A DNA stretch of 64,000 nucleotides from Dyadobacter subterraneus (lineage in GTDB: Bacteria; Bacteroidota; Bacteroidia; Cytophagales; Spirosomataceae): contig NZ_JACYGY010000001.1 in NCBI RefSeq assembly GCF_015221875.1, positions 4,194,501 through 4,258,500 on the forward strand, written 5' to 3'. Within the stretch, counting starts at the first letter, position 1. Each line of letters begins with the position of its first letter. The notes beneath the pieces are model-generated. The model did not search any database. It was not told the origin of the DNA and saw only the letters and a program-made list of their open reading frames with translations. Below, piece after piece: positions 8,607-18,331 of this stretch. The position numbers and the translations under genes were made by a program.

Positions 8607-9599
8607 TTATAGTGTGAACTTGATCCCTGTCATTTCCTCAGTAATCGTCCAGAGCTTTTTCGCGCTGGCTTCATCCAGCGAATAAGGGTTTACGCCTTTG
8701 GAGTTGGTAATGTCCGTACTCAGGACTGCGATGTCTGCATCCTCACAATATACACCACCAATGTTGTCTAGTAAGGCGGAAGTGGCACACCAGACCGTGG
8801 TGGCAGCACCTTGCGGAATTGTCTTTAGTGCGGCGGCAACTTCGGGCAGCAAATGGCCGCCTGCATCCACGAAACCCATTTTCTGAAACAGCTCTAACGG
8901 CGCTTCCCGTCCCAGTTCCGTTCCGCCAATAGAACCGGGGTGCACCGAATAAACCCTCACCTTACTGCTGCGGGCCTGGTTGTCCAATTCCATTGAAAAA
9001 AGATTGACAGCGGTTTTGGACTGGCCATAGCCCAGTAATGTTTCGTATTCCCTACGCAGGAAATTAGGGTCTTCGAAGCTAACCGGAGCAAAATGGTGCC
9101 CATGAGAAGACACATTGATCACCCTGGCTCCATTGGCTTTTTTAAGTGCAGGCCACAACCTTGCGGCAAGTTGAAACTGTGCCAGGTAATTGGTAGCCAG
9201 CTGCGATTCGATGCCGCGCTCGTCCCGGCGGAGCGGCACCCACATAATGCCTGCGTTATTGATGAGTAAATGCAGCGGTCTGCCCGATGCCAAAAAGCTG
9301 TTGGCAAATGCATCAATGGATGCAGGATTCATTAAATCCATCGGCAATATTTCCACGTTGTGAATACCCCGCAGATTTTTCTCGGCCTTTTCTATATCCC
9401 TTGCAGGCACTACGACCGTTGCACCCGCTGCTGCCAGTACTTTCGTTGTTTCCAGGCCAATGCCTGTATTGCCGCCGGTTACAATAGCGATTTTTCCTGT
9501 AAGGTCAATGCCGTTGATTACATCGCTAGCCGTTGATTTTGCGTTGAAGCCGGAGCCTGCTGGTTGCTGTAAAGCTCCCTGATAATTGTTCTGTTCCAT
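8607..9599 (-). CDS. SDR-family oxidoreductase (retinol-dehydrogenase-like)
   Basis: A 330-residue SDR, longer than the classical type because of a 25-residue N-terminal extension. It has the TGGNTGIGLET coenzyme motif, LLINNAGIM, SSHGHHFAP and the catalytic YGQSK. The overall pattern fits oxidoreductases annotated as retinol-dehydrogenase or WW-domain-oxidoreductase-like in bacteria; the substrate is unknown. It is first in a leftward unit with the SDR at 7855. Confidence 0.9.
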   Translation of the reverse strand: MEQNNYQGALQQPAGSGFNAKSTASDVINGIDLTGKIAIVTGGNTGIGLETTKVLAAAGATVVVPARDIEKAEKNLRGIHNVEILPMDLMNPASIDAFANSFLASGRPLHLLINNAGIMWVPLRRDERGIESQLATNYLAQFQLAARLWPALKKANGARVINVSSHGHHFAPVSFEDPNFLRREYETLLGYGQSKTAVNLFSMELDNQARSSKVRVYSVHPGSIGGTELGREAPLELFQKMGFVDAGGHLLPEVAAALKTIPQGAATTVWCATSALLDNIGGVYCEDADIAVLSTDITNSKGVNPYSLDEASAKKLWTITEEMTGIKFTL

Positions 9600-9947
9600 T
9601 TTTTTAATTGTTTTGTTGGAACAAAGGTAGCAGGGCTCAAAACGAATGACTTTGTTTAAAAGGCCTAAGTTGGTTTGTTCAAAAGGCCAGTTCTATTGCC
9701 AACCATTCATACATTAGCAGGTAGATCAAGAACATTCTATGTAGCGAGAAACCGGTTCAGGAGGTTAAATAACCGTTCGCCGGAGCTGGAGATTGCTGTT
9801 TGCCAGTGCTTTCCTGGCAGCGACAGGTCTGATTAAGAAATTATAGTCGACCTGAATATGTTTATGCATGATCCGACTTGCGTGGTGAGCGGCAAGATCA
9901 TTATAAGTAAAGGAAGTGTCACCTTAATTTGTCAGCAAAGAATTTGG
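9600..9947. other. Gap without a supported gene
   Basis: Contains the promoter region for the leftward SDR operon. A possible minus-strand TAnnTTTG-like −7 element occurs near 9622-9629 (caaaggta). No coding frame is supported in the rest. Confidence 0.35.
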
Positions 9948-10322
9948 TTACTTATTGTCTGATGATAAAACGGCTTGCCTTATAATCACATCGCGCAGAC
10001 GGTCTTCGTGCTCATCGCCCCACTGACCTAATGTGGCAATCACCGGGATTACAGTTTTACCAAAATCGGTAAGGCTGTATTCTACTTTCGGCGGTACAAC
10101 CGGGTAAATTATTTTTGTAACCAGTTCGTGTTCTTCCAGTTCTTTTAACTGAATATTCAAAACCCTGCGTGAAGCGTCAGGTATTTTGCGCTGCAATTCG
10201 CTTGGGCGCTTATGACCGGTATGGATAAACCAAAGCAAACGGATTTTCCATTTGCCGTAAAGCACTTCACCGATCAGGTCAAGTCCGCAATTCAGGTTTG
10301 GTGTTGTCTTTCTCTCATACAT
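9948..10322 (-). CDS. HxlR-family transcriptional regulator
   Basis: A 124-residue winged-helix regulator with the HxlR signatures VLYGKWKIRLLWFI, RPSELQRKIPDASRRVLNIQLKEL and the wing PPKVEYSLTDFGKTVIPVI. The N-terminal NCGLDLIGEVL keeps the cysteine often found in redox- or electrophile-sensing members. It is divergent from the SDR at 10464, which it probably controls through the shared intergenic region. Confidence 0.92.
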   Translation of the reverse strand: MYERKTTPNLNCGLDLIGEVLYGKWKIRLLWFIHTGHKRPSELQRKIPDASRRVLNIQLKELEEHELVTKIIYPVVPPKVEYSLTDFGKTVIPVIATLGQWGDEHEDRLRDVIIRQAVLSSDNK

Positions 10323-10356
10323 ATTTCAAAGTTAAGCGTATGTATTAGTTAGTGCA

Positions 10357-10379
10357 ATAGGGGATTAATTTATCCCTAT
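10357..10379. promoter_or_regulatory. Candidate HxlR operator
   Basis: An inverted repeat ATAGGG (10357-10362) / CCCTAT (10374-10379) with an 11-bp A/T spacer, in the intergenic region between the divergent HxlR regulator and SDR gene. The position suits an operator; the arms are short, so this is an inference. Confidence 0.45.
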
Positions 10380-10463
10380 ATGAATCGTAATTCCGTACTT
10401 GTCTGAATTTTATTTACACACCAATTTTGTCCTATCATTCATTTTTAAGCAAAGGACAATACA

Positions 10464-11255
10464 ATGGATCAGTTTAATTTCAACAATGAATTATCAGGTA
10501 AAATTGCCCTGGTGACCGGGGGTACAAAAGGAGCCGGAAGAGCAATTGCAGAAAGGCTTTTGCAAGCTGGTGCAACTGTAATTATTACCGCAAGGAACGC
10601 GCCGGAAGAGGCAAACGAAAAGTTGCATTTTATTTCAGCTGATTTAAGTGTGGCGGAGGGATCACAAAAGGTTGTAAGCGAGGTGCTATCCGCTTATGGA
10701 AGGCTGGATATTCTCATAAATAATCTTGGAGGTTCATCAACACCCGCAGGTGGATTTTCTGTATTGAGTGATGAAGATTGGGTATTAACGCTGCAAGCTA
10801 ATTTGCTCGCTCCGGTTCGGTTGGACAGAGGATTTTTACCACAAATGATCGATCGAAAAAGTGGTGTGATCATTCACATCGCTTCTATCCAGGGCAAACT
10901 GCCTCTCTATGAATCCACCTTGCCTTACGCAGCTGCAAAAGCAGCACTGAGAAACTACAGCAAAAGCTTATCAAATGAAGTGACGCCAAAAGGTGTTCGT
11001 GTGCTGGCTGTTTCGCCAGGCTGGATTAATACCACAGCATCCGAGGCATGGCTGGGCGAAATTGCAAGAAACGCGAACAGTACAGTGGAAGAAGCGCTGC
11101 AAAGTGTAATGGATGCATTGGGTGGAATACCGTTCGGAAGACCTGCCCAACCAGAAGAAGTTGCAGAATTTGTCGGCTTTTTGGTTTCGCCAAGAGCAAG
11201 CTATCTGACAGGGACAGAATATGTCATTGACGGCGGAACTGTACCCACTATTTAA
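10464..11255 (+). CDS. SDR-family oxidoreductase
   Basis: A 263-residue classical SDR with TGGTKGAGRAIAERL, ILINNLGGSS in place of NNAG, IHIASIQG, the YAAAK catalytic pair and YLTGTEYVIDGG at the C-terminus. Divergent from an HxlR regulator, a common arrangement for electrophile- or xenobiotic-responsive reductases in this phylum. The downstream frameshifted NTF2-like gene begins 18 bp after its stop and was probably in the same operon. Confidence 0.9.
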   Translation: MDQFNFNNELSGKIALVTGGTKGAGRAIAERLLQAGATVIITARNAPEEANEKLHFISADLSVAEGSQKVVSEVLSAYGRLDILINNLGGSSTPAGGFSVLSDEDWVLTLQANLLAPVRLDRGFLPQMIDRKSGVIIHIASIQGKLPLYESTLPYAAAKAALRNYSKSLSNEVTPKGVRVLAVSPGWINTTASEAWLGEIARNANSTVEEALQSVMDALGGIPFGRPAQPEEVAEFVGFLVSPRASYLTGTEYVIDGGTVPTI

Positions 11256-11273
11256 TCACTTAAAAACAAAAAA

Positions 11274-11595
11274 ATGAACTTACCGAAAGTAGTAGCCGAA
11301 TTAGTCGCAACGCAAAACAGCTTTGATAGTGTTGCCTATGCAAATTGTTTTTCCGAAGCTGCCGTAGTTTGATGAAGGGCAAACGCACAACGGAAGAAAA
11401 GAAATAGAGCGTTGGATAGCGGATTCTAACGAGCGGTACAAGGCGACAATAAAGCCTGTCGGCTTTGAAGAAAAAGAGACGGAAAGCCTTCCAATGGCAG
11501 AAACTTCGGGAAATTTTGAAGGAAGCCCTATTGTATTAACCTATCATTTAAAGATAGCTGATGGACTGATACAGTCACTGAAAGTTACCGGATAA
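11274..11595 (+). pseudogene. NTF2/SnoaL-like protein gene, frameshifted
   Basis: ATG 11274 gives VAELVATQNSFDSVAYANCFSEAAVV and then an early stop at 11370-11372. One frame over, the text continues directly with DEGQTHNGRKEIERWIADSN and runs to TAA 11593-11595, giving the start and end of an NTF2-like fold of about 105 residues. A two-base loss in the T run at about 11368 would explain it. It is a recent lesion (one event, rest intact) or a sequencing error. Confidence 0.7.
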
Positions 11596-11930
11596 TTGGG
11601 AATGGCTAATTTTAGCCGTTCCCTTTTCAGCGCATAACAACAAGAAAAGTAGGTAAAGGGAGTCACATTATGCAGCCATGGAAACCATACAATCCGAAAA
11701 GAAAAAGGCTTCGCACAAAAAGATCACGACAACAATCCTATCGCTCAAACTTTCAGGCAAGCTCCACAGCCAGTAAATCGGATAGTTCTCACAGAAACCT
11801 CCTATGTAGGCATTAAGCCACAATCGATTTCCCGAATCCGGAAAAGGATAGCTAATCCGCATTAATTAACCTGGGTGAACGGACAGCAGATTCCGGCAAC
11901 CGACATTTGCTTAACAAAACAATTAAGCAA
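11596..11930. other. Gap without a supported gene
   Basis: Short frames only, no family resemblance on either strand. This probably contains the promoter for the DUF4267-like relic downstream. Confidence 0.4.
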
Positions 11931-12299
11931 ATGAAAACACCATCCATCTATTTCTGGGGGCCACCTTCCGCCTCTTACTGGCTTGCTGCTCTGGTAGCAT
12001 GCGGGGTTATTTTCCTTGGTATCAGGTTTATACTGGCACCGGACACGGGTGCTGAAGGATTCGAAATTCCTTTCGCGCGCGCAAATGAAGCCTTGGCATA
12101 TAGCCGGATCAAAGGTATCAGGGACATATTTCCGGGTTTAGTGGTGCTTATATGCCTTATCCGCAGGCAGCCGCGCGCTACTGCTTCTGCATTCGGCAAA
12201 GCTACTGTTATCCGAGTATCCGATTGTTTTACTGTGCTTGCCGTCAATGGTGCGTAAGACCTCAGGCATAAATTCATCCACGGCCTAAGGGTAGTATAA
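11931..12299 (+). pseudogene. DUF4267-like membrane protein, in-frame stop
   Basis: ATG 11931 begins MKTPSIYFWGPPSASYWLA, with hydrophobic segments, RIKGIRDIFPGLVVLICL and SDCFTVLAVNGA, matching the small DUF4267 membrane family as I know it. A TAA at 12255-12257 interrupts the frame, but the same frame continues with DLRHKFIHGLRVV to TAA 12297-12299, the expected family end. One nonsense change therefore removes the last 14 residues, and the truncated product may still be made. Confidence 0.6.
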
Positions 12300-12348
12300 A
12301 TGATTCTCACCATATTATTATTCAAAGAAAAATCAAAAAACCAAAATC

Positions 12349-12816
12349 ATGAACAACGCATTGATTCATCTGTTAAACGGCACGTCCATAGTCGCTACTG
12401 CCGTTGTATTCGGAACCGACGTGTTCTTTGCTTTGGTTGGCAAAAAAGCTGCTGCAAAAAGCAAGGACCCTTCCCTTGCCGATCTGATGGGCCATTTCCA
12501 TGAAGTAGCCGACGCCCGGATGCCGGTAATCGGTATTACAGCCATTGTCACTACACTCTTACAGGTTATATTGCATGACATATATACGCTGAACGGGCAA
12601 TTAGCAGCTGTATCATTTACAGCCCTACTGGTTCATCTGGGTATTTACTTTGCCGTTTCCAAACCAATCAATAACATTATGGTGCAAGGTGTAAGGTTTG
12701 GCAGGATAATAGCTAACATCAGACAGCTGCAGCAACGTTGGGACAAAGTGATCAATCTGCGTGCTGCTCTACTGCTTGTTGCGATTACGGCCCTGATAAT
12801 GATCAACTATCTTTAG
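12349..12816 (+). CDS. DUF1772/DUF2269-like membrane protein
   Basis: A 155-residue integral membrane protein with about four hydrophobic segments. The third and fourth are separated by a basic, aromatic loop RQLQQRWDKVINLRA, which resembles the W-D...N-L-R motif of the DUF1772 (anthrone-oxygenase-like) group. No catalytic function can be assigned. It follows the DUF4267-like relic in the same direction and may have been co-transcribed. Confidence 0.6.
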   Translation: MNNALIHLLNGTSIVATAVVFGTDVFFALVGKKAAAKSKDPSLADLMGHFHEVADARMPVIGITAIVTTLLQVILHDIYTLNGQLAAVSFTALLVHLGIYFAVSKPINNIMVQGVRFGRIIANIRQLQQRWDKVINLRAALLLVAITALIMINYL

Positions 12817-13131
12817 TTAATGCAACCATGAAGGTTTCGAATTGCCCCTTTAAAATAATCAGCTTATTGCCGGCAGATGATTCGCAGTCTGGAAACATAT
12901 TTTATTCCGCTTCTTAGTTAAGGCAACTGTAAAAGATGTTATGATCCTGTGTATCGACAGGTAGCAAATAAGAGAAATGTATCAGATTTTGAACTGTTTA
13001 TTAAAAGAGTTGGCAAAATTCACAATTCGCTCATCAAACATTTGTTGGCCGGCTTTTATTTTGGGATGCAGTTGTAAAATTTACAGACTAGAGAAAACAA
13101 TAAATACATAGAGAATGGCAGAAATTTCTGA
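12817..13131. other. Gap without a supported gene
   Basis: Nothing recognisable between the converging DUF1772-like and Crp/Fnr genes. Confidence 0.4.
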
Positions 13132-13707
13132 TCATAACTGCTTTTCTTTTCTCATCATGCTCAGATAAGCCGGCGTGATGCCAAGGTAGGTAGCAACGTG
13201 TTTTTGTGCGATGCGGCTTTCCAGTCCCGGGTAAAGTTTTCTGAACTCGAGGTAGCGTTCCTGTGCCGTTTTGGATAGATTGGATGAGATGCGCTTCTGG
13301 TACAGGTCAAAGCCGTTTTGTGTGAGGATACGGAAGAAACGTTCGAATTTTGGTATTTCAAGAAACAGTTCTTCCAGTCGGGATAATGACATATAGTATA
13401 CCTCGCTGTCTTCAAGTGCCTGTATGGTATTAACGGCCGGCTTCTCTTTGAAGAAACTCACGATATCACAGGCCCACCAGTTTTCGGGATAAAAGCAGAT
13501 GTTGTGCTCCATGCCTTCCTTGTCGGTATTATACATGCGCAGGCATCCCCGGTTTACAAAATATATATACCGGTCAACTTTTCCGGCTTGCACCAGGAAA
13601 GTGCGTTTGTCCACCATTTTCTGCTGTAATAACGCAAGCACTTTCTGCTGTTCACCAGAAGAAAGCGCTATGTGCATGGCAAAATTTGACAGGATCAATC
13701 GGTTCAT
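13132..13707 (-). CDS. Crp/Fnr-family transcriptional regulator
   Basis: A 191-residue protein with an N-terminal cyclic-nucleotide-binding-like beta barrel (KRTFLVQAGKVDRYIYFVNRG, CFYPENWWACDIVSF) and a C-terminal HTH ending IAQKHVATYLGITPAYLSMMRKE. It lacks the cysteine pattern of Fnr. This is the short Bacteroidota group whose HTH ends in LS.MR. It follows the DUF1330-like gene by 15 bp and probably belongs to the same unit. Confidence 0.9.
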   Translation of the reverse strand: MNRLILSNFAMHIALSSGEQQKVLALLQQKMVDKRTFLVQAGKVDRYIYFVNRGCLRMYNTDKEGMEHNICFYPENWWACDIVSFFKEKPAVNTIQALEDSEVYYMSLSRLEELFLEIPKFERFFRILTQNGFDLYQKRISSNLSKTAQERYLEFRKLYPGLESRIAQKHVATYLGITPAYLSMMRKEKQL

Positions 13708-13722
13708 AGGCCAAGATAAGCA

Positions 13723-14070
13723 TTATAGCTCAAACGGCGTGGTCATATACAAATGCAGGTCAGCTGTTGCTGCCAGTCGGTGCGGATCGGCAATCTCGCG
13801 GTAGGCATCGCTTTCCGCAATTGTTTTAAATGCCTTGGCGCTAGGGTATTCAACCAGTAAGATGGCATCCCAGGCTTCGTTTTCCGGCGCAATTACGTTT
13901 GCTACCACATTGCATACCAGTCTGGCTTTTACGTCCGTAATGCCTAGCTTTTCTGTAACCTGGCGAAACGCCGGGAGATATGTTTCGAAATAATATTCCC
14001 GGTCTTTAAATTTCAACATGTTGAGCATCAGTACAGGACCTTCTACTTCTTCAAATTCAGGTAATTTCAT
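13723..14070 (-). CDS. DUF1330-like protein
   Basis: A protein of 115 residues, started at MKLPEFEEVEGPVLMLNMLKF. The pattern LMLNMLKFKD, YLPAFRQ and AILLVEYPSAKAFKTIAESDAYREI is the ferredoxin-like fold of the DUF1330/EthD-like group. Such small dimeric proteins are often linked to oxidoreductase clusters; no reaction is known. It is co-directional with the Crp/Fnr gene and with the disrupted SnoaL-like gene upstream. Confidence 0.75.
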   Translation of the reverse strand: MKLPEFEEVEGPVLMLNMLKFKDREYYFETYLPAFRQVTEKLGITDVKARLVCNVVANVIAPENEAWDAILLVEYPSAKAFKTIAESDAYREIADPHRLAATADLHLYMTTPFEL

Positions 14071-14089
14071 AATATTAGTTTTATAGTGA

Positions 14090-14444
14090 TTAAAAAAAGC
14101 CAACAATGCCTGTAATGCGGTGATCGCTGTCAAGCTCAAAATAGTCCATACCTATAACCGGGTAACCCTGTGGACCAATGGCCAGCCAGCGTAAACAACC
14201 GTTGCTACGATTCGTTTCCGGCTGGCTAAGCTCCGCAAAGGATCGCGGCCCCTTCTTCTCATACGAGCTGATGATCAGGTCAGTATGGCATCCTGCCCTG
14301 TGATCGTACCGGTCAGGCGGTCTATATAGGTAGCTTCCGGCGCCCGGCAGCGGCTGATGTTTTCTTTGATCACTTCGCGTTCCGTTTCTTCCAGGCATTT
14401 GTGTAAGAGAGGATCGATTCTTCAATATTTTTTATCTTTTGCAT
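14090..14444 (-). pseudogene. SnoaL-like gene with two frameshifts
   Basis: ATG at 14442-14444 starts MQKIKNIEESILSYT. A frameshift near 14402 leads to EETEREVIKENISRCRAPEA and DRLTGTITGQDAI, and a second near 14283 leads to LIISSYEKKGPRSFAELS and the typical ending YPVIGMDYFELDSDHRITG. Read together these give one SnoaL-like (NTF2 fold) protein of about 115 residues. Two separate lesions make a real pseudogene likelier than a sequencing slip. Confidence 0.65.
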
Positions 14445-15405
14445 ATAGCAAAGATCGCCGGCGCGCGCCGCAAAAAAGTTCAACTAGTTGATGATTTTAA
14501 ATAGCATTCGTAGCAGCCCGCACAAATCCATCAACTTTTATAACCATGATTTTTTGAATTCACAGCAGAAGACCAGCAATGATCAACCCCGCTTTGCTGG
14601 CAGGGACCATACAATTACCAGACAGTTTCATTGGCCTTTCAAGAAGACTTTTTAAAGTATCAGTCCATTCGTAATAGCTGTTCTAGATTTTATTTCGTTT
14701 GCCAAGGCAAAAAAGCAACCACACTACCAAGCGTTACGCGCAGACAGGCAAAAACCGCATCAGAGAGCATATTGCGCTCATCATGGCAAAACTCTGTTTT
14801 CCAAGGATGGCAAACGCAAAATGCCGCATGGTAATAAGATAAGAATGAGTCCAAAAAAGGGCTTGTTGTACTGCGCTCAATACACTTTCATATTGATTAA
14901 AGGAAATCCCGATATTCTTATTTGCTTGTGAGTCATCGCGCGTATGACCATCACGCATACTGTAAAATATGAAATAGCTCTCTGCTTCGCTCTGAGATTT
15001 ATTTCGGTTGTTGTTATTCTCTTTTCTGGCGATCCTTTTCAAATTCAACAATCCTAGATCATCATTAATACTTCTAAAGATATTCGTTTTCGAGTCCGAG
15101 TAAGCTTAGCGGAGCCCTACCTTAAGCGGAAGATTTCAGTTGGATCAATCCAAAAGGGTGATACAATTGTACTAAAGAATTCGGTTCGCTTGACCACCCA
15201 GTGCTGTGGCAAAATCATTACCGTCTTCGTCTCCTGGTCTTGTCACTAACTTCCAGTGATCAAAGGGGATATCCTGGTCAATTTTGTCTGAAACAGTATC
15301 ATCAGTTTAATCTGAATTGCAGGAGTCAATGATTCCGAATTCTAGATCTTTCTGAAAGATGCAACCAAAATACCCACAAAAGCGTCATATACGAAAACTG
15401 TATCC
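14445..15405. other. Long gap without a supported gene
   Basis: A minus-strand frame (14734-15051) exists, but its composition is not protein-like and I recognise nothing in it. No hairpins or repeats stood out. Possibly decayed sequence. Confidence 0.4.
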
Positions 15406-16050
15406 ATGCCACAAAAATCTACTTCTTCACTACGTAATAAAATCTTAAAGACTGTGCTTGCCATACTGGCTGTTTTCATCGGGCTTTATCCCCTATTCTA
15501 TTTTTTACAGGATAACTTTGGGCTATTGGGCAGTAAAAACAGTGCATTATTAACAAGCATGCTATGGAGCTCGTCTTTCTACACGCATATTACTGCCGGC
15601 GGGCTGGCCCTGCTGTTCGGCTGGGTTCAGTTTAATCAAAGGATCAGAATAGCTAACCCTGCCATGCACCGTAACCTTGGAAAGCTGTACCTGTTCCTTG
15701 CTCTTTGCAGTTCAGTTTCCGGTTCGTATCTGGCCCTTCATGCAGAAGGCGGCGTAATCGCTGTTACGGGATTTCTTTGCCTTGCCATTGTTTGGTTTAC
15801 CAGCACAATAATCGGATACACCAGTATTGTAAATGGCCGGGTTATCCGGCACCAACGGTTCATGGTTTACAGCTACGCAGCATGTTTTGCTGCCGTAACA
15901 CTGCGTATCTGGCTGCCCTTGCTGATTTTCATTTATGGTGATTTTATCAAAGCCTATGTTGTGGTGGCATGGCTGTGCTGGATCCCCAATATTTTGGTTG
16001 CGTATATGTTAACCCGAAATATGAAGAATTCTGGGAACGAGTTTGTATAA
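15406..16050 (+). CDS. DUF2306 membrane protein
   Basis: A 214-residue protein with about six hydrophobic segments. The pattern HITAGGLALLFGWVQF, HRNLGKLYLFLALCSSVSG and RHQRFMVYSYAACFAAVTLRIWLP, with conserved histidines and RH.R.M, is characteristic of the DUF2306 family. Function unknown; the conserved His residues suggest cofactor or metal binding in the membrane. Stands alone, facing the lipoprotein gene at 16093. Confidence 0.8.
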   Translation: MPQKSTSSLRNKILKTVLAILAVFIGLYPLFYFLQDNFGLLGSKNSALLTSMLWSSSFYTHITAGGLALLFGWVQFNQRIRIANPAMHRNLGKLYLFLALCSSVSGSYLALHAEGGVIAVTGFLCLAIVWFTSTIIGYTSIVNGRVIRHQRFMVYSYAACFAAVTLRIWLPLLIFIYGDFIKAYVVVAWLCWIPNILVAYMLTRNMKNSGNEFV

Positions 16051-16092
16051 GGAAATTTTGCACACAGGACTTTTTTTATAAATCCTACGATG

Positions 16093-16743
16093 TTACAGCG
16101 GCTGTTCTGTTAATTTAGTTTGTGCATTGTCGTAACGCAAAAGCCCTTTCCAGCTACCCGTGAGCGGATAACGCTGTCCGGTAGTTTTATTTTGTAAAAC
16201 AGCGCTAAAAGAACAGGTCATATAAAAGGCCTGAATACTGTAATTGACAACAATCCTGGATCGTGGGGGAACGTTGACCGCCATGTTCTCCGTACTGCTT
16301 GATACTAAATTGTAAGGTTTCTGGTTCACCTGCTGGTTTAACGGAAATTTTTCAGGAAACAGATCAAAATAACTACCCGAATCCCAGTTTTGAGGAACAC
16401 TTACAGACAAGTCATCCAGTTTTACATCTTTGGGTAGGGCATCCGGGTTTGTTAGCTGGAAACGTGATGTTTTGTTTAGGTCATTAAGATCTCCCGTAAA
16501 CTTCTGCACATTTAAAACACTGCCGGGATTATAAAAAGTGGTGTCTTTTAACACGACTTTTGCTGTGTCAATCTTATCGTTCTTATCCATAAAATAGGAA
16601 ATGTCCTGAATAACATATTCTGCCGGAGGCATTTCTTCCGGTTCCACCTTTACAGACTTGAAGCAAGAAGAAAAAAGCATTGGGAAGAATAGACCCATGA
16701 TTAGTATTCTGTTGAAAAAACTGTCAACGTACTTGTTTATCAT
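16093..16743 (-). CDS. Lipoprotein of unknown function
   Basis: Start placed at MINKYVDSFFNRILIMGLFFPMLFSSC; the hydrophobic stretch followed by SSC is a lipobox. The mature region is beta-rich, with two NPGSVLNVQKF/GDLNDLN-like turns, and no family is recognised. Probably anchored to the outer membrane or periplasmic face. It is separated by about 150 bp from the upstream S41 peptidase gene. Confidence 0.65.
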   Translation of the reverse strand: MINKYVDSFFNRILIMGLFFPMLFSSCFKSVKVEPEEMPPAEYVIQDISYFMDKNDKIDTAKVVLKDTTFYNPGSVLNVQKFTGDLNDLNKTSRFQLTNPDALPKDVKLDDLSVSVPQNWDSGSYFDLFPEKFPLNQQVNQKPYNLVSSSTENMAVNVPPRSRIVVNYSIQAFYMTCSFSAVLQNKTTGQRYPLTGSWKGLLRYDNAQTKLTEQPL

Positions 16744-16894
16744 GCTCATGTGTATTAAAGGTTTAGTAATCATTTGGTGACATACAAAAGTAGAGAACTT
16801 ACTTAATAAAACTATGCTGTTCAGTTTTTAAGATTGTACAGATAAATGCTAAAAGTTGTAAGAAAAGTCAAACAAACAGGTGATTAGTTATTTT

Positions 16895-18331
16895 TTACGG
16901 TATGCTGCTTTTTATTAAATCCAGGGTAAACTTTAAAGCGTCCGGGTATTCTACGGGATGATCCGGAATCACCCCCCTGAAATCAGTCTCTTTAGCGCCC
17001 ATGTTATAATATAAATTGTGCGATATGGTCAGTTCCATGTTGGTCGCCGGTAGATGCGTGGTGATGATATCTCCGAAGCTTACAATCAATCCGCCTGTCT
17101 CCTGCCCGACTACTTTCCCAAGTTTGTAATGATGAATCGCCTGGGTAAAATCAGCAGCGGATGAAAAAGTAAAAGGGCTCGTGAGTACATATAGCTGGCC
17201 ATCAAACCGGTTGGCAAGTTCTTTCCTTTTGATAAGTGGATATTCTTCCACTTCGATACTGCCATTTTCTTTACTGATCATTTTACTATAAGCACTGCTG
17301 TTGCGATCTGTATTTGCGTTGTTTTTATACCTCTCTTTTTGCAGACGGCTATACTTGGTAACCACTTTGGTATATTGATTGAAGTCAGATCGGACAAAAT
17401 ATTGTAAAAATTCATCGCCGATTTCCGAGTCTCCCCCCAGGTTGGACCTTAAATCAATGATAAGTTTATCAACTTTTTGTTCTTTAAGTAAAGAAAATGT
17501 CGAATCTGCAAAAAGTAGAAAAGAGGGCTTGTCTTCAAAACTTCGGAAGTCGATAATGGCGGTATTCAGACTATCTAAAAGTTTCAAAATATAAGGTGCC
17601 TGACTAGGTGCTGGTTTATTTTCCTTTGGCTTGCGCGCGTTAAACGCTTTGTCCCTAATACCAGCCAGTTTAATTTTCTTTATTCCCTGTCCGGAAGCAT
17701 ATGTAATCGTGTAGCTGCTATCGATGTTGTACAATTGTTTTAAATGGAACTGAAGAAATGAGCTCCCAAAGGCAAGACGAAATTCCTGGCTTTCTCCACA
17801 AGTCATGTTGATGATATCATCTGCAATTTTTTTAGATGAGATGTTATTGATTGACAAGATCTCTGCATTTACCGGTATGGGAATATCCAGATCAGGCAGT
17901 ATAGGCCCCTGGAAAGAAATAAAAGGCTTTTTAACTGAGAATTTCAGCCTGACCGGTATGCGGAACGGGTTGGGATACAGATTATAGAATTCGGATAAGG
18001 GCATTGCCAGGTCCGTATGCCCGTCTTGCAGCTTGACAAGTACAGGTTCTATGAGCTGGTAAAAAGATAAAATGGATAAAGGCTTGGTGATCTGCCCTTT
18101 GACATCAGCGATGGCTATGTAAAACGAATCTTTGGGATAGCGGTAATAGGGATCTGGGTGTGTATCCTCTATAAATTTAACCAGAGAATCAATATCGCCT
18201 TTCAGCTTTTGAGGGTCATATTTTTTTTGAAGATTCTGCCCCTGGGCCATACTAATGTTTGTAGCCACGACCAAGAAAAACATAATCTGTAAAAGCAATC
18301 TTAAACTTGTAATCCCGACGCTGCTCTTCAT
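16895..18331 (-). CDS. S41-family (tail-specific/CtpA-like) peptidase
   Basis: A 478-residue exported protein. The start at MKSSVGITSLRLLLQIMFF gives a proper signal peptide ending near SMAQ. Residues about 240-440 carry the S41 core: NTAIIDFRSFE, LIIDLRSNLGG (interaction strand), LTSPFTFSSAADF with the presumed nucleophilic Ser and GKVVGQETGG. The N-terminal half has the domain common to Bacteroidota S41 proteins (QLIEPVLVKLQDGHTDL). A periplasmic or surface protease of unknown substrate. Confidence 0.85.
   Translation of the reverse strand: MKSSVGITSLRLLLQIMFFLVVATNISMAQGQNLQKKYDPQKLKGDIDSLVKFIEDTHPDPYYRYPKDSFYIAIADVKGQITKPLSILSFYQLIEPVLVKLQDGHTDLAMPLSEFYNLYPNPFRIPVRLKFSVKKPFISFQGPILPDLDIPIPVNAEILSINNISSKKIADDIINMTCGESQEFRLAFGSSFLQFHLKQLYNIDSSYTITYASGQGIKKIKLAGIRDKAFNARKPKENKPAPSQAPYILKLLDSLNTAIIDFRSFEDKPSFLLFADSTFSLLKEQKVDKLIIDLRSNLGGDSEIGDEFLQYFVRSDFNQYTKVVTKYSRLQKERYKNNANTDRNSSAYSKMISKENGSIEVEEYPLIKRKELANRFDGQLYVLTSPFTFSSAADFTQAIHHYKLGKVVGQETGGLIVSFGDIITTHLPATNMELTISHNLYYNMGAKETDFRGVIPDHPVEYPDALKFTLDLIKSSIP

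Noticed and set aside
14734..15051. 105-codon minus-strand frame
   Set aside because: Biased composition, no hydrophobic or motif pattern, no start-site context; not supported as a gene.
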